DNA of 64,000 nt from Peribacillus frigoritolerans (GCF_040250305.1 NZ_CP158190.1:3442001-3506000), one strand, 5' to 3'; counted from the stretch's first letter, positions 52,996 to 63,971 are shown. Notes: a model not told the origin generated them from the letters alone. Translations and numbers: made by a program.

Positions 52996-55776
52996 TTAAA
53001 TCCACTTCTCTATCATTTCAGCCATTTCTGTTATTGAGGCTTGGTGCCAGTCCACTTCCGGAATGGCCTTTTGAAATTCAGGGCCGTATTTGGCAGTGAT
53101 TATGCGGCGATCAAGAATAACCAAAATCCCTTTATCTTCTGGAGTGCGTATAAGCCTGCCGAAACCTTGTCGGAACCTTAATAGGGCTTCAGGTAAAGAA
53201 TACGCAGAGAATGGATTGCGCCCCTGCTTCTCGAGAAGTTGGCATTTTGCAGCTGTCACTGGTTCATCCGGCGGCGAAAAAGGCAACCTGACAATGATTA
53301 AACAAGATAAATCCTCGCCAGGGATATCGACGCCCTCCCATAGGCTGGTTGTCCCAAACAGGACCGCTTTCTCGAAGTTTTGGAAATTCCTGAGCAGCCT
53401 CATCCGGCTTCCGCCAGAAATCCCTTGTGCAAACAGGGTGAACTCATCCAGGACCCCACTATCTTTGATGGAATGATAGGTCGCCCGCAGCATTTCATGC
53501 GAGGTGAATAATACCATCATCCTCCCTTTCGCTGCTTGAGCGGCAGCAATAATATGGTTTGCCGCGGTTTCGGAGAATTCCTCCACCGATAAGCAATTGA
53601 TATCTGGTAGATCATTTGGAACCAGTACCTTTACGAGTTCCTTATAAGGAAAGGGTGAAGGAAAACTTGCTGTCTGCATTGGCTCATTCTCCAAACCGAG
53701 TTGTTCTTTAAAATACTTGAAAGAATCCTTCACCACGAGGGTTGCCGATGTCATGACCACACTTTTTTGGCGCCCGAAATAGGAATCCCATAGCCGTTTG
53801 CTTCCTGCAATCGGCTGAACCGTCAATGTCACCCCATGCTGGGGTGCTGCATTCGTATAATCAAGCCAATAAATATTTTCTTCATGCGGCTTGATGAAGA
53901 ATTCATGCAAGGAGTCCCTGGTATCTTGTAAATGTCCAAGCAGCACCTCGATATCATTCAAATGAAATAATGAATTTTTTCCTAAAGGGGACTCATTATT
54001 CAATAAAAGAGCCAATCTTTTCTCTAACTCCGTGATGATGTATCCTAATAAATCCACCAATCGCTCAGCGACCAGAATCGCTTTACCCCATCTTCCATCA
54101 TCTATTTTGAATGAAAGCCGTTTCGGACTCATGGAACGTGAAAGTTTTTCCGCCTGATTGGAAATGTAATAAAAAAGCTGTTCGAATTCATAGGAAAAAT
54201 CACTAAGCTTTTGATCTAATTCATGTGAAGACTTTCCATCCGTCAGTCGGTTATTTAAGAGCATCCTGTCCAATTTATATAATAATTGCTTTTGATCTGA
54301 TGTCCCTAGTCTGTTCAAAATCGTCTTCACCGAAATGTAATTAAGCCTGCTCCCAAGCTGTTTGGATGCTGCCTGTTCCAAATGATGTGCTTCATCGAGT
54401 ATCAAATACCCTTTTTTTGGAATCAAGGCATCTTCTGTAAGCAAATCCGTCATTAAAAATGAATGGTTAGTAATGATGATATCCGCCTTGGCAGCTGTTC
54501 TTTTTGCCCGTTCAAAAAAATCCAATTCAAGCCAGGGCTGTTTTAATCCGGCGTATGTAAGACCATCACTTTGAAGCCTATTCCAAAATAGCTGACCGCC
54601 GCTTGTAAGATTCAATTCATCTTTATCGCCTGTTACGGTTTCAGTAAGCCATACCAATATCTGCATTTTCGTTAATGCCGTTTCATAATTATCTTCCTTC
54701 TCACGCAATGCCCTTTCGAACTTTGCCAAACTCAAATAATTACTTCTCCCCTTTAGCAAAACAGCTTGAAAGGTAAAGGGAAGTATTTTTTTAAGCTTGG
54801 GAACCTCGTTTTGAAGTAGTTGATCCTGTAGCTGAAGCGTGTATGTCGAAACGACGACAGGTTTATGATGTTTCTTTGAAAAATAGACGGCCGGAAGCAG
54901 ATAGCCTATGGATTTCCCAATCCCAGTCCCAGCTTCAATGATTGCATCCTGGCTCGATTCGAAGGAGTGGTGAATCATGTTCATCATATCAAGTTGTCCG
55001 CTTCTTGCTTCAAAGGCAGGATATGCACTTTGAAGCATGGCTATTTTTTTCTCATCATCGAGCGGAAATTCCGCCCCCATATCTTTTTGATCACTTTCGT
55101 CTTCGGCCTTTTTAAATGCAAGGCCCCTATAAGTGATAAGATCAGGGGAATGGACTTCTGTTTTAGCAAGTTTGCTTGCAATGCAAGCATCTATCAATTC
55201 GGAAATCTCACTTTGTAAGGAATATGATAATCGATATAACTGTTTAAGTGTCATCACTGGAAGATTCATCAGCTTTTTTTTCAATTCCAACAATAATAAA
55301 GCGGTCGCATATGCATCACTATCCGCTTGATGGGGCCTGGAATGATCCAGGTTTTCTTCTTTAGCCAGCTGGTGCAGCTTATATCCATCGGATGTTGGTT
55401 TTAATATTTTCGCTAATTCCACTGTATCAAGGGTGGAACCATAAAACGGCTCAAACCCGCATCGTACTAGTTCTTCCTGTAGAAAAGATAAATCAAATAA
55501 AACATTATGGGCAACAAAACAAGCCCCCTCTATAAGCCGGGCAATATTTTCTGCAACATCTTCAAAGTCAGGTGCATTTTTTACCGTCTCGTTGCTTATT
55601 CCGGTCAATTCTTCAATAAACAAGGAAATTTCCTGTCCAGGGTGGATATATGTCGAGTATTCATCCACAATTTGGTCATTTTCGATGACCACGCCAGCAA
55701 ATTGAATAATCCTATCCCCTTTTTTCGGAGAATTCCCTGTTGTTTCCAAATCGACCACTACATATCGTTGCATCAT
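52996..55776 (-). CDS. dinG: DinG, exonuclease-helicase-fold protein
   Basis: The 926-residue protein has an N-terminal DnaQ-like 3'-5' exonuclease (Asp9 and Glu11 in VVVDLETTG, then HNVLFDLSFL) and a C-terminal XPD-like helicase domain with Walker A EAGTGIGKS (281-289), the DEAH box in YLILDEAHHLEQ and RQGFGRLIR. The cysteines that bind the iron-sulfur cluster in E. coli DinG are absent. S. aureus DinG of this type is an exonuclease rather than a helicase, so that activity is likely here. Confidence 0.93.
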   Translation of the reverse strand: MMQRYVVVDLETTGNSPKKGDRIIQFAGVVIENDQIVDEYSTYIHPGQEISLFIEELTGISNETVKNAPDFEDVAENIARLIEGACFVAHNVLFDLSFLQEELVRCGFEPFYGSTLDTVELAKILKPTSDGYKLHQLAKEENLDHSRPHQADSDAYATALLLLELKKKLMNLPVMTLKQLYRLSYSLQSEISELIDACIASKLAKTEVHSPDLITYRGLAFKKAEDESDQKDMGAEFPLDDEKKIAMLQSAYPAFEARSGQLDMMNMIHHSFESSQDAIIEAGTGIGKSIGYLLPAVYFSKKHHKPVVVSTYTLQLQDQLLQNEVPKLKKILPFTFQAVLLKGRSNYLSLAKFERALREKEDNYETALTKMQILVWLTETVTGDKDELNLTSGGQLFWNRLQSDGLTYAGLKQPWLELDFFERAKRTAAKADIIITNHSFLMTDLLTEDALIPKKGYLILDEAHHLEQAASKQLGSRLNYISVKTILNRLGTSDQKQLLYKLDRMLLNNRLTDGKSSHELDQKLSDFSYEFEQLFYYISNQAEKLSRSMSPKRLSFKIDDGRWGKAILVAERLVDLLGYIITELEKRLALLLNNESPLGKNSLFHLNDIEVLLGHLQDTRDSLHEFFIKPHEENIYWLDYTNAAPQHGVTLTVQPIAGSKRLWDSYFGRQKSVVMTSATLVVKDSFKYFKEQLGLENEPMQTASFPSPFPYKELVKVLVPNDLPDINCLSVEEFSETAANHIIAAAQAAKGRMMVLFTSHEMLRATYHSIKDSGVLDEFTLFAQGISGGSRMRLLRNFQNFEKAVLFGTTSLWEGVDIPGEDLSCLIIVRLPFSPPDEPVTAAKCQLLEKQGRNPFSAYSLPEALLRFRQGFGRLIRTPEDKGILVILDRRIITAKYGPEFQKAIPEVDWHQASITEMAEMIEKWI

Positions 55777-55884
55777 GAATTGTACACCTCAAACTTCACT
55801 TTCTCCACTTCCTGATGGAATTCTCTTATCTTTTTTATACCATAATAATCGTAATAAAGGAAACAAGCGGTTCATCGACGGACG

Positions 55885-55933
55885 AAAAGGGCCGGCACCT
55901 GTATGCATGATCCATGCATATTGTGCCGGCCCT
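55885..55933 (-). terminator. terminator of panBCD
   Basis: The 10-bp GC-rich stem GGGCCGGCAC/GTGCCGGCCC contains an inner ATGCATG/CATGCAT pairing and is followed on the minus strand by TTTTCG. It lies five bases after the panD stop. Confidence 0.85.
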
Positions 55934-55937
55934 CCGC

Positions 55938-56321
55938 TTACATGATTGTAGCTGCAGGTTCGTTTGAAATCAGATCAATGATTTTGTTATTTTCATCCAT
56001 GATCGCAACTTTTGGTTTATGATCCCCCAGTTTTTCCTCTGAAACCATCACATAAGAAATGATTATCACGATATCATCCGGCTGCACCAGTCTTGCTGCC
56101 GCTCCGTTCAAACACACGACACCGCTGCCCCGTTCACCCGCAATCACATACGTTTCAAGTCGTGCACCATTATTATTATTCACGATGGCGACTTTTTCAT
56201 TAGGCAGAATACCAACCGCATCAATTATGTCTTCATCAATCGTAATGCTGCCTACATAGTTCAAATTAGCCTCAGTTACCCTTGCACGGTGGATTTTTCC
56301 ATTCATCATCGTTCGAAACAT
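55938..56321 (-). CDS. panD: PanD, aspartate 1-decarboxylase
   Basis: The 127-residue proenzyme cleaves itself between Gly24 and Ser25 (NYVGSITID) to form the pyruvoyl cofactor and makes beta-alanine from aspartate for pantothenate. Further conserved parts are [17 protein letters not shown] and [19 protein letters not shown]. It is the last gene of panB-panC-panD. Confidence 0.96.
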   Translation of the reverse strand: MFRTMMNGKIHRARVTEANLNYVGSITIDEDIIDAVGILPNEKVAIVNNNNGARLETYVIAGERGSGVVCLNGAAARLVQPDDIVIIISYVMVSEEKLGDHKPKVAIMDENNKIIDLISNEPAATIM

Positions 56322-56346
56322 CTCAATTCCCCCTGATCTTCATGAA

Positions 56347-57195
56347 TTATTCTACATATAAAGTGATATTATCAATTAGTCTTGCATGCTTGAACTTTAC
56401 AGCCATTGCAATGATGATGTTTCCAGCCAGCGATTCAAGCGGTTTAAGTTCCGGGTATTGATAGACTTCAATATAGTCGATCACTCCACTTGTGTGGGCT
56501 CCAATATGTTCACTTACTAGAGCCGTGACGGTTGCTGCATTTCTTTCACCTGATTCAACCGCCTTTTTGGCCTTCAATAAACTTTGGTACAGCTCTTTAG
56601 CCTCCAAGCGCTCCTGATCTGATAGGTTCACATTTCGCGAGCTCTTCGCTAACCCATCTTCTTCACGTACGGTATCTACAGCGATAAGCTGGATAGGGAA
56701 ATTAAAGTCTTTGATCAGTCCATCTATCACGGCGACTTGCTGGGCATCCTTCTTACCAAAGTAAGCTCTATCAGGAAGAATGATATTGAAGAATTTCGTT
56801 AAGACTGTCGCAACACCATCAAAGTGTCCAGGCCTTTGTCTGCCGCATAAAACATCCGTCCTGCTTTGGACAGCAACTTTTACAGATGGTTCTTCACCGT
56901 ACATTTCGTGGACTGTTGGATAGAAGAGATAATCAACTCCGCCATTGGCTGCGACTTTTTCATCCCGTTCCAAATCCCGCGGATATGTTTCAAAATCCTC
57001 ATTGGGTCCAAATTGCGTCGGATTGACAAAAATACTCAATACCACAATGTCATTTTCTTTGCGCGCCTTTTCTAAAAGGGTTGCATGCCCCTCATGTAAA
57101 AACCCCATTGTCGCTACATAGCCAATGCTTTTGTTATTGTTTTTTTCCTCTCTAAGTGCCAATTGCAATTCAGCTGCTGATGTAAATGTTTTCAT
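56347..57195 (-). CDS. panC: PanC, pantothenate synthetase
   Basis: The 282-residue enzyme joins pantoate and beta-alanine using ATP. The nucleotide-binding HEGH is at 34-37 ([12 protein letters not shown]), with [24 protein letters not shown] and the KMSKS-like SSRN. The start overlaps the panB stop (57192-57195) by four bases, so the genes are coupled. Confidence 0.96.
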   Translation of the reverse strand: MKTFTSAAELQLALREEKNNNKSIGYVATMGFLHEGHATLLEKARKENDIVVLSIFVNPTQFGPNEDFETYPRDLERDEKVAANGGVDYLFYPTVHEMYGEEPSVKVAVQSRTDVLCGRQRPGHFDGVATVLTKFFNIILPDRAYFGKKDAQQVAVIDGLIKDFNFPIQLIAVDTVREEDGLAKSSRNVNLSDQERLEAKELYQSLLKAKKAVESGERNAATVTALVSEHIGAHTSGVIDYIEVYQYPELKPLESLAGNIIIAMAVKFKHARLIDNITLYVE

Positions 57196-58028
57196 CTTTT
57201 CCCTCCGTAAAGTTCAGAAAGCTGCTCTTCCTTCATCGTGAATGTATGTTTCTCCGACGGAAAAACTTTAGATTTCACTTCATTCACGAAGCTTGTAATC
57301 GATTGGCCAATCAGTTCATTTGCATCTCCATAAACTTTTACGAATTTCGCCAGCCGGTCTACGCCATACTTGATGACATCATGGTAAACGAGGACTTGAC
57401 CATCCGTTTCAGCACCTGCCCCAATTCCAATGGTTGGAATGTCAAGGTTCCGTGTGACGAGTTCTCCCACTTGATATGGAACACATTCTAAGACTACTAG
57501 CATCGCCCCCGCAGCTTCACACTTTTTCGCATCTTCCAAGAGCTGTGCTGCACTTTCGGCATCTTTTCCTTGCACTTTATATCCGCCCAGAACGCCGACT
57601 GATTGAGGAGTCAAGCCAAGATGGGCTACAACCGGGATGCCCGCCTTGGTCAATGCTGATATTTTTTCAACAACATCATCCGCTCCCTCAAGCTTCACGG
57701 CATCCGCATGACCTTCCTGCATGATCCGGGCTGCATTCTTGAGTGTTTCATCCATAGAAAGGTGATAGCTCATAAATGGCATATCCGTCACGACAAATGT
57801 ATTTGGTGCCCCGCGTTTTACTGCCTTTGTATGATGGATCATGTCATTCACCGTAACTGGAATCGTTGACTCATATCCCAATACGACCATTCCTAAAGAA
57901 TCTCCGACTAAAATCATGTCTACACCTGATTGTTCGGCTAACTTTGCTGACGGGTAATCATAAGCCGTCAGCATGACAATTTTCTCTTGATTTTGTTTCA
58001 TTTTCAAAAAATCTCCGGACAATTTCAT
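57192..58028 (-). CDS. panB: PanB, ketopantoate hydroxymethyltransferase
   Basis: The 278-residue enzyme transfers a hydroxymethyl group from methylene-tetrahydrofolate to 2-oxoisovalerate. Signature segments are [17 protein letters not shown], the metal-binding region MPFMSYH, and KLEGA. The ATG at 58028 follows AAAGGAGG; this site lies within a hairpin (see leader entry). The frame extends 20 codons upstream through that leader, which is not thought to be translated. Confidence 0.95.
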   Translation of the reverse strand: MKLSGDFLKMKQNQEKIVMLTAYDYPSAKLAEQSGVDMILVGDSLGMVVLGYESTIPVTVNDMIHHTKAVKRGAPNTFVVTDMPFMSYHLSMDETLKNAARIMQEGHADAVKLEGADDVVEKISALTKAGIPVVAHLGLTPQSVGVLGGYKVQGKDAESAAQLLEDAKKCEAAGAMLVVLECVPYQVGELVTRNLDIPTIGIGAGAETDGQVLVYHDVIKYGVDRLAKFVKVYGDANELIGQSITSFVNEVKSKVFPSEKHTFTMKEEQLSELYGGKR

Positions 58029-58033
58029 TACGT

Positions 58034-58054
58034 TTCCTCCTTTTAATGGAGGAG
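58034..58054 (-). promoter_or_regulatory. hairpin masking the panB ribosome binding site
   Basis: On the minus strand, TCCTCC (58048-58053) and GGAGGA (58035-58040) form a 6-bp stem with a 7-base loop. The right arm is the panB Shine-Dalgarno sequence. This could reduce translation unless opened. Confidence 0.5.
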
Positions 58055-58093
58055 ATGAAAACATCAGCGAAAACTGGTGTCTATACATTCATG

Positions 58094-58200
58094 CGCAAAA
58101 AAAGGACTGACTAAAAAAGTATCTGTTTTGCTACGAAAAATGGCATGAAAAGCCACAATTCGATCAATAAACAGCACTTAGCTTTTTAGTCAATCCCTTT
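58094..58200 (-). terminator. terminator-like hairpin between birA and panB
   Basis: AAAGGGATTGACTAAAAAG (58182-58200) pairs with CTTTTTTAGTCAGTCCTTT (58101-58119) and is followed by TTTTTTT on the minus strand. The 62-base loop contains a smaller TGGC/GCCA stem. It can end the ypjD-to-birA transcript or act as an attenuator before panB, since little space remains for a promoter after it. Confidence 0.6.
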
Positions 58201-58370
58201 GTTTCATCAGAAGTTTCATCCCTCCGTCCCAGTCCAGTTCTCTGGATCAAGGCAGATTTTCAAATAATTTGGTATTTATGGGGGTGCAGTTCACATGAGA
58301 TACTGCCCACTTGCATTATATCAAGCCAAATTGAATATTTCTATTTAATTTTCACGAATTTGACAAAAAT

Positions 58371-59351
58371 CTACTGAATTTCAATATCTGCAGAATATAT
58401 CGAATGTACGGTTCCGTTGCCGTCTTCAAGAAGTAAGACGCCTGAATCCGTTATGCCCAATGCTTTTCCGACAATCGTGTCATTAACGGTACTGGCTTTG
58501 ATTACCTGTCCAAGACTGATCGCATAACTCTCCCATAAATCCTTTATTGGCATGAACCCTTGATTTAAATAGAGTTCGTACAAATTTTCCAGACGAAATA
58601 ATGCTCGTTGAATGACCTTGGACCTTGAAACCGTCCCTCCACTTTCTATGAGAAGGGAAGACGCTTTTTCCTGCAGTTCTTCAGGAAAATCCTCCAATTG
58701 CTGATTGATATTCATTCCAATTCCGATAATGACAGAATGGATCCTATCTGATTCCGCCTGCATCTCCGTCAGGATGCCCACCACTTTCTTTCGATTCACC
58801 AAAATATCATTCGGCCACTTTATTTGCGGCTTCAAATCAGTGGTATCCTCTATAGCCTGAGCTACAGCGACCGCGGCCAATAATGTAAGTTGTGGAGCCT
58901 CATGAATCGGGATTTTCGGCCTTAGGATGAGACTCATCCATATGCCGCTGAATTTTGGGGAATGCCAAGATCTCATTAGCCTTCCTTTTCCGGATATCTG
59001 CTCCTCGGCAACGACGAGGGTCCCCTCCTGAACGCCTTCATTTGCGAGTTGATGCGCAATTTTTTGCGTGGATTCTACAGTTTCCTGATAGTGGATCATC
59101 TTGCCGATCGTTTTTGTTTCCAAGCCAAGCTGTATTTCACTCTCGGACACTTTTTCCGGCGCTGATATGATCCTGTAGCCTTTTTTCCTTACGGCTTCAA
59201 CATTATACCCTTCACTGCGCAGGTCTTCTATATGCTTCCAGACAGCTGTGCGCGAACAGCCAATGTATTCAGCAATTTCCTGACCGGATATAAACGCACC
59301 ATCCGCTTTTGAGAGGGCTTCCATCAGCTTTGTTCTTAACTCAGATTGCAT
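58371..59351 (-). CDS. birA: BirA, biotin-protein ligase and biotin repressor
   Basis: The 326-residue group II ligase has an N-terminal helix-turn-helix (GQEIAEYIGCSRTAVWKHIE), the ligase domain with EQISGKGRLMRSW and KWPNDILVNRKKVVGIL, and a C-terminal SH3-like domain. It biotinylates carboxylases and represses biotin genes. The ATG at 59351 follows AGAGGTGG and overlaps the cca stop by 16 bases, so it is coupled to cca as in B. subtilis. Confidence 0.95.
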   Translation of the reverse strand: MQSELRTKLMEALSKADGAFISGQEIAEYIGCSRTAVWKHIEDLRSEGYNVEAVRKKGYRIISAPEKVSESEIQLGLETKTIGKMIHYQETVESTQKIAHQLANEGVQEGTLVVAEEQISGKGRLMRSWHSPKFSGIWMSLILRPKIPIHEAPQLTLLAAVAVAQAIEDTTDLKPQIKWPNDILVNRKKVVGILTEMQAESDRIHSVIIGIGMNINQQLEDFPEELQEKASSLLIESGGTVSRSKVIQRALFRLENLYELYLNQGFMPIKDLWESYAISLGQVIKASTVNDTIVGKALGITDSGVLLLEDGNGTVHSIYSADIEIQ

Positions 59352-60520
59352 TTCACCAGCCACCTCTTTATTTCTTCTTTATCATTTTTTAATTCTTCAT
59401 TCAAGACAGCTTTCAATATTTTTTCCAAGTATTCCTTGACCCATGGACCTGGCTTTTCTTGATGCCAAATCAATAAATCCGTCCCCGTGACGGCAAGATC
59501 CGACATTTGTTTAATAATAAGTCCATTATAGCTTTGATGCGCATTCTCCTCCGCATCCGCTACATTACCGCCAGTCATCGCCGCCCTGACTTTTGCAGCT
59601 TGTACAGTTACGCCATGACCTGCCTGAAATACATCGATGGCTGATGGATCTTCTTTCTTCACTAGCTGTATCGTACGTTGAACGTTTCTTATGTTTTTCA
59701 ATGGCAGCTTCCATTCCCTCAAAGCCTCTTCCATTTCTTGATCCTTTGTGTGAATCATGATGATAGACCATATTTCTGCCGCATTCAGTTGATGAAGCGG
59801 CAGGTTCAGTAAGTCAATTAGATGATCTTTTTTACTTGAGAATAGAGGCAGGTATTGATATAAACCGCTTTCCAGCAAGAGTGAAAAAGCCCTTATCTTA
59901 TTGGGGCCTGCCAATAGCTTCTCAAATTCAACCAGGATTCTTTCGACAGCAATTTCACTGATGATCTGGGCGTTCTCTTTAAGGGAATCAAAGGTTTTCT
60001 GATCCAGTTCAAAATCAAGTTGACTGACGAACCTTAAAGCACGCATCATTCTCAATGCATCCTCATGAAATCTTTCATGCGGGTTACCAACCGTGATAAT
60101 CCTTTTTTGTGCCAAATCGCGCTTACCATTAAATGGATCGATGATCTTACCGCTCTTATCCATTGCCATTGCATTCATCGTAAAATCTCTTCTTTGCAAA
60201 TCTTCAGTCAAAGAACGGACAAATTGTACAGCATCGGGTCTGCGAAAGTCCGAATACCCGCTTTCCGTTCTAAACGTCGTAATTTCGTATGTTCCCGTAT
60301 CCGTAATGACGAGCACTGTTCCGTGGTCAATCCCGATATCAGCCGTATTAGGGAAAATCCTTTTGATTTCCTGGGGTGTTGCGGAAGTGGCGATGTCCAC
60401 ATCGTTAATGGGCCTGCCAAGGATATAATCCCTTACAGAGCCGCCAACGAAATAAGCCTCGTATCCTGCTTCTTCAATCAATTCCAGAATGGGTATTGAT
60501 TTTAAGAATAACCGATCCAT
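59336..60520 (-). CDS. cca: Cca, CCA-adding tRNA nucleotidyltransferase
   Basis: The 394-residue class II enzyme adds or repairs the CCA end of tRNA. The GGSVRD motif is at 26-31, and catalytic Asp40 and Asp42 are in INDVDIAT. The flexible loop and RRDFTMNAMA motif follow, then the nucleotide-binding EDALRMMRALRF. The ATG at 60520 has GGGAGGG seven bases upstream; the 27 extra codons of the longer frame overlap bshA and have no site. Confidence 0.95.
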   Translation of the reverse strand: MDRLFLKSIPILELIEEAGYEAYFVGGSVRDYILGRPINDVDIATSATPQEIKRIFPNTADIGIDHGTVLVITDTGTYEITTFRTESGYSDFRRPDAVQFVRSLTEDLQRRDFTMNAMAMDKSGKIIDPFNGKRDLAQKRIITVGNPHERFHEDALRMMRALRFVSQLDFELDQKTFDSLKENAQIISEIAVERILVEFEKLLAGPNKIRAFSLLLESGLYQYLPLFSSKKDHLIDLLNLPLHQLNAAEIWSIIMIHTKDQEMEEALREWKLPLKNIRNVQRTIQLVKKEDPSAIDVFQAGHGVTVQAAKVRAAMTGGNVADAEENAHQSYNGLIIKQMSDLAVTGTDLLIWHQEKPGPWVKEYLEKILKAVLNEELKNDKEEIKRWLVKCNLS

Positions 60521-60533
60521 CAGCATACCCTCC

Positions 60534-61673
60534 CTATTCCATGGATTTACCTTCAAGTGCTTGAATGTAGATTGCTTCATACTCAGCCATAATCGTATCA
60601 CTGTGAAATTCAGTATTGGCCCTTTCCAGCGCAGCTTCAGAAAAACGTTTATGTAAAACCGGGTCGCTTAAAAGTCCAATCGCTTTTTCAGCAACCATTT
60701 TGACATCTCCCAATTCACAAATATAACCAGTCTCCCCGTCAACGATGACTTCAGGAATTCCCCCGATATTTGTCCCTATACAAGGAACTCCACATGCCAT
60801 CGCCTCGAGCAGCACAAGTCCGAAACTCTCTTTTTCCGATAACAGGAATATCAAATCACTGATTGAATATAATTCGGCAAGGTTATCCTGCTTACCAAGA
60901 AACAAGACCGAATCATCGATTCCAAGATCATTAGCCAATTTCAAAACGGTTGTCACTTCCGGCCCGTCCCCTACGAGGAGAAGCTTTGCAGGCATTTTCT
61001 TTTGAGTTAGATAAAACGCTTGGATGACGTCTTTCACTCGCTTGACCGAACGGAAATTCGAAACATGTATGATCACTTTTTCATCTTCACTGATTCCGTA
61101 TTCATCCTTAAGGTAATCGGAATTGGATTTATGGTAATCTCTTTCATCAATGAAATTATAAACGGTTTTGATTTCCTTATCCGGTGCGATTAATTCATGC
61201 GTCTGTTGAACAAGGGAATTAGATACTCCTGTAACGACATCCGATTGCTCTATCCCGAATTTTATCAAATTGGTCAATGAGGGATCATGGCCTAATACGG
61301 TTATGTCCGTACCATGCAGTGTAGTAACGATCTTTACTTCATTACCTGACATCTGTTTTGCAAGGATTGCACATACAGCATGGGGAATTGCATAATGAAC
61401 GTGGAGAATATCTAATTTCTCCCGTTTTACGACATCCGCTATCTTGCTCGCAAGCGCCAGGTCATATGGTGGATATTGAAAGACTGAATACGAGTTCACT
61501 TCAACTTGGTGATAAAAAATATTACAGTACATCTTATTCAAGCGAAAAGGGAGGCTTGAAGAAATGAAATGTATTTCATGTCCTTTTTCTGCAAGCATCT
61601 TTCCTAATTCAGTTGCTACGACACCAGAACCCCCAACTGTAGGGTAACAGGTAATTCCAATTTTTAATTTCAT
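60534..61673 (-). CDS. bshA: BshA, bacillithiol glycosyltransferase
   Basis: The 379-residue GT4 enzyme joins GlcNAc from UDP-GlcNAc to L-malate, the first step of bacillithiol synthesis. Visible are the glycine-rich start [17 protein letters not shown], the malate-side region, and the donor site [20 protein letters not shown]. It lies four bases after bshB1, giving the pathway order expected in Bacillus. Confidence 0.95.
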   Translation of the reverse strand: MKLKIGITCYPTVGGSGVVATELGKMLAEKGHEIHFISSSLPFRLNKMYCNIFYHQVEVNSYSVFQYPPYDLALASKIADVVKREKLDILHVHYAIPHAVCAILAKQMSGNEVKIVTTLHGTDITVLGHDPSLTNLIKFGIEQSDVVTGVSNSLVQQTHELIAPDKEIKTVYNFIDERDYHKSNSDYLKDEYGISEDEKVIIHVSNFRSVKRVKDVIQAFYLTQKKMPAKLLLVGDGPEVTTVLKLANDLGIDDSVLFLGKQDNLAELYSISDLIFLLSEKESFGLVLLEAMACGVPCIGTNIGGIPEVIVDGETGYICELGDVKMVAEKAIGLLSDPVLHKRFSEAALERANTEFHSDTIMAEYEAIYIQALEGKSME

Positions 61674-61677
61674 AAGA

Positions 61678-62391
61678 TTATTTTTCTCCTAACAAGTCGG
61701 CATCGATCAGTAACGGTTTTTTAGTCATGAATCCCTCCGCATAGGCGACACCCACTTCTTTACCGAACATCCGCTCCCGTGCCTCGACAGTCTCGATATA
61801 GCCATTAACCAGCGGTGTTTCTACAGATACTTGACTTTCTTCGAATTGGCTGCGATATGCCCTAAGGCTATCCAGCTTTTTCGATATTGTGGAACTGATG
61901 TCCACGACGAAGTCCGGTTTGTGAAACCCATTGATCATATAATAGTACATATTTTGGACACGATGATAATCCATGCCTGCTTCTTCCATATACTTTCTTA
62001 CTCCTGCCGAAAAAACTGCTTCCTCCACTAATTTTGCACAGTTACCATGATCGGGATGGCGATCTTCCAAAAATGGTGCAAATACAAGTGCAGGCTTATA
62101 TTGGCGAATGACCGTAATGATTTGATTTATGTATTCCGCTTTCATGTATAGGCCCCGATCGGGTAAATCAAGGGAAATCCTCTTCACCCCAAGGATTTCA
62201 GCAGCCTTATGCGCTTCCTCTTGCCGCAATGGAACGGTTCCATTGGAAGACATTTCAGCTTTTGTCAAATCACAAATGACAATTTCCATGCCTTGTTGCG
62301 CATATTTGGCGATCGTGCCACCCATACCGATTTCAACATCATCCGCATGTGCACCGAAAGCCAGAATATCTATGTTACTTTTGTTTATCAT
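61678..62391 (-). CDS. bshB1: BshB1, GlcNAc-malate deacetylase
   Basis: The 237-residue zinc LmbE-like deacetylase has the motif [12 protein letters not shown] (His15, Asp17, Asp18) and the downstream HPDHGN zinc ligand. It removes the acetyl group from GlcNAc-malate. The ATG at 62391 follows AAGGTGAG and overlaps the mgsA end by 17 bases. Confidence 0.95.
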   Translation of the reverse strand: MINKSNIDILAFGAHADDVEIGMGGTIAKYAQQGMEIVICDLTKAEMSSNGTVPLRQEEAHKAAEILGVKRISLDLPDRGLYMKAEYINQIITVIRQYKPALVFAPFLEDRHPDHGNCAKLVEEAVFSAGVRKYMEEAGMDYHRVQNMYYYMINGFHKPDFVVDISSTISKKLDSLRAYRSQFEESQVSVETPLVNGYIETVEARERMFGKEVGVAYAEGFMTKKPLLIDADLLGEK

Positions 62392-62800
62392 TAATCTCAC
62401 CTTGTTTTTGCCGTAGTTTTAGCCAGTCCATATACCCATGCTTCAAACCTTGTATCAGCACTTCTGCCGTGCCCATATTTGTCGCCAAGGGAATTTCATA
62501 AACATCTGATAGTCGTATAAGCGCCGATACATCAGGTTCATGTGGCTGTGATGTCAATGGATCGCGGAAAAATAGGACCATGTCCATTTCTCCGCGCGCG
62601 ATCATTGCACCTATTTCCTGATCCCCGCCAAGAGGTCCTGAATGAAAACGATGGACAGGCAGCGATACTTCTTCCATGATTCTTTTCCCGGTCGTTCCTG
62701 TAGCATATAATTCATGCTGCTCAAATACATCTTTATAGGCTGTTACAAATTGAATGATATCTTCTTTTTTCATATCATGGGCAATTAAGGCAATTTTCAT
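62375..62800 (-). CDS. mgsA: MgsA, methylglyoxal synthase
   Basis: The 141-residue enzyme converts dihydroxyacetone phosphate to methylglyoxal. It has TGTTGKRI for phosphate binding, the active-site segment [12 protein letters not shown] (Asp60), and [14 protein letters not shown]. It lies between dapB and bshB1 and overlaps the latter; bacillithiol helps detoxify methylglyoxal in Bacillus, which makes the grouping sensible. Confidence 0.95.
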   Translation of the reverse strand: MKIALIAHDMKKEDIIQFVTAYKDVFEQHELYATGTTGKRIMEEVSLPVHRFHSGPLGGDQEIGAMIARGEMDMVLFFRDPLTSQPHEPDVSALIRLSDVYEIPLATNMGTAEVLIQGLKHGYMDWLKLRQKQGEINDKQK

Positions 62801-62818
62801 CGTAAATCCTCCTGATCC

Positions 62819-63619
62819 CTATTCAATAATATTTTCCAGGCCGTATACAAGAACATCCAATTTCATGACGGTATCGACAGCAAGTTTGACTCCTGACATG
62901 AAGGAAGCTCGATTAAAGGAATCATGCCGAACCGTCAATAACTCTCCATCACTTCCGAAAAGCACCTGTTGATGGGCAACCAATCCAGGCAGCCGGACAC
63001 TGTGGATATGCATGCCATCTACATTTGCGCCTCTTGCCCCCTGGATGGTTTCTTTTTCATTAGGGTGCCCCTGTTGTTTCGTTTCACGGACTGCTGCAAT
63101 CATGTCTGCCGTTTTGGAAGCAGTTCCAGAAGGTGCATCCAGTTTTTGATCATGGTGCATTTCTATGATTTCCACATCCGGGAAGTACTTTGCGGCCATT
63201 TGGGAAAACTTCATCATCAAAATGGCTCCAATTGCAAAGTTTGGCGCGATGATGCAACCAATGCCCTTTTCTTTTGTTAATGAATCCAGCTTTGCTAAAT
63301 CTTCCTTAGTAAAACCAGTCGTTCCCACTACAGGGCGGATGCCATGATTAAGTGCCGTTTCGGTATGAAGCATGCCCACTTCCGGTGTGGTCAAATCGAT
63401 CAATACGTCAGCCTCTACAGAAGAAAAGCATTCATTTATATCAGAAAAAACCGGTGCTTCAATCCCATGAAAACCTTCTATTGCGGAAAGGCTTTCCCCG
63501 TTATGCTTGCGATCTATGACAGCTGCCAATTCAAACCCTTCTGTCCTATGTACAAGCTTCACCGCTTCATTTCCCATTCTGCCTCGTGGACCTGCTACAA
63601 TCACTTTGACTTTACTCAT
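62819..63619 (-). CDS. dapB: DapB, dihydrodipicolinate reductase
   Basis: The 266-residue enzyme of lysine, diaminopimelate and dipicolinate synthesis has the nucleotide loop [11 protein letters not shown] (9-19), the catalytic [15 protein letters not shown] with His and Lys, and the GTTGFTKED motif. It overlaps the ypjD stop by eight bases and precedes mgsA by 18. Confidence 0.96.
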   Translation of the reverse strand: MSKVKVIVAGPRGRMGNEAVKLVHRTEGFELAAVIDRKHNGESLSAIEGFHGIEAPVFSDINECFSSVEADVLIDLTTPEVGMLHTETALNHGIRPVVGTTGFTKEDLAKLDSLTKEKGIGCIIAPNFAIGAILMMKFSQMAAKYFPDVEIIEMHHDQKLDAPSGTASKTADMIAAVRETKQQGHPNEKETIQGARGANVDGMHIHSVRLPGLVAHQQVLFGSDGELLTVRHDSFNRASFMSGVKLAVDTVMKLDVLVYGLENIIE

Positions 63620-63971
63620 CTTTACCTTCCTCCTCCATTTTTTCTTCTATTCTTGTCCATCTATCTTTATCACGGGTTGTGAACTTTTCCATGACCAAAT
63701 CATGCGAGTTTTGAAGGTCAATCCCTAAAGAATTGGCAAAACAAATCAACACAAAAAGCATGTCACCCAATTCCGCTTCAATCGTATTCTCTTCTTCTGT
63801 TGCCTTCTTTGGTTTTTCACCATGGTAATGATTGACTTCCCTAGCCAACTCCCCAAGTTCTTCAGACATACGGGCCAGCATGGCCAGAGGGCTGAAATAT
63901 CCTTCTTTAAATTGTCCTATGTATTGGTCGACTTCCGCTTGCATTTGTTGGATCGTCTTATGCTTTTCCAT
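63612..63971 (-). CDS. ypjD: YpjD, MazG-like nucleotide pyrophosphohydrolase
   Basis: The 119-residue all-helical protein has the MazG metal motif [10 protein letters not shown] with the second acidic cluster [16 protein letters not shown]. Such proteins hydrolyse (deoxy)nucleoside triphosphates to monophosphates, often non-canonical ones. The ATG at 63971 is preceded by GGGTGA; a start four codons upstream is possible. It is the first gene seen of the ypjD-dapB-mgsA-bshB1-bshA-cca-birA series. Confidence 0.9.
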   Translation of the reverse strand: MEKHKTIQQMQAEVDQYIGQFKEGYFSPLAMLARMSEELGELAREVNHYHGEKPKKATEEENTIEAELGDMLFVLICFANSLGIDLQNSHDLVMEKFTTRDKDRWTRIEEKMEEEGKDE

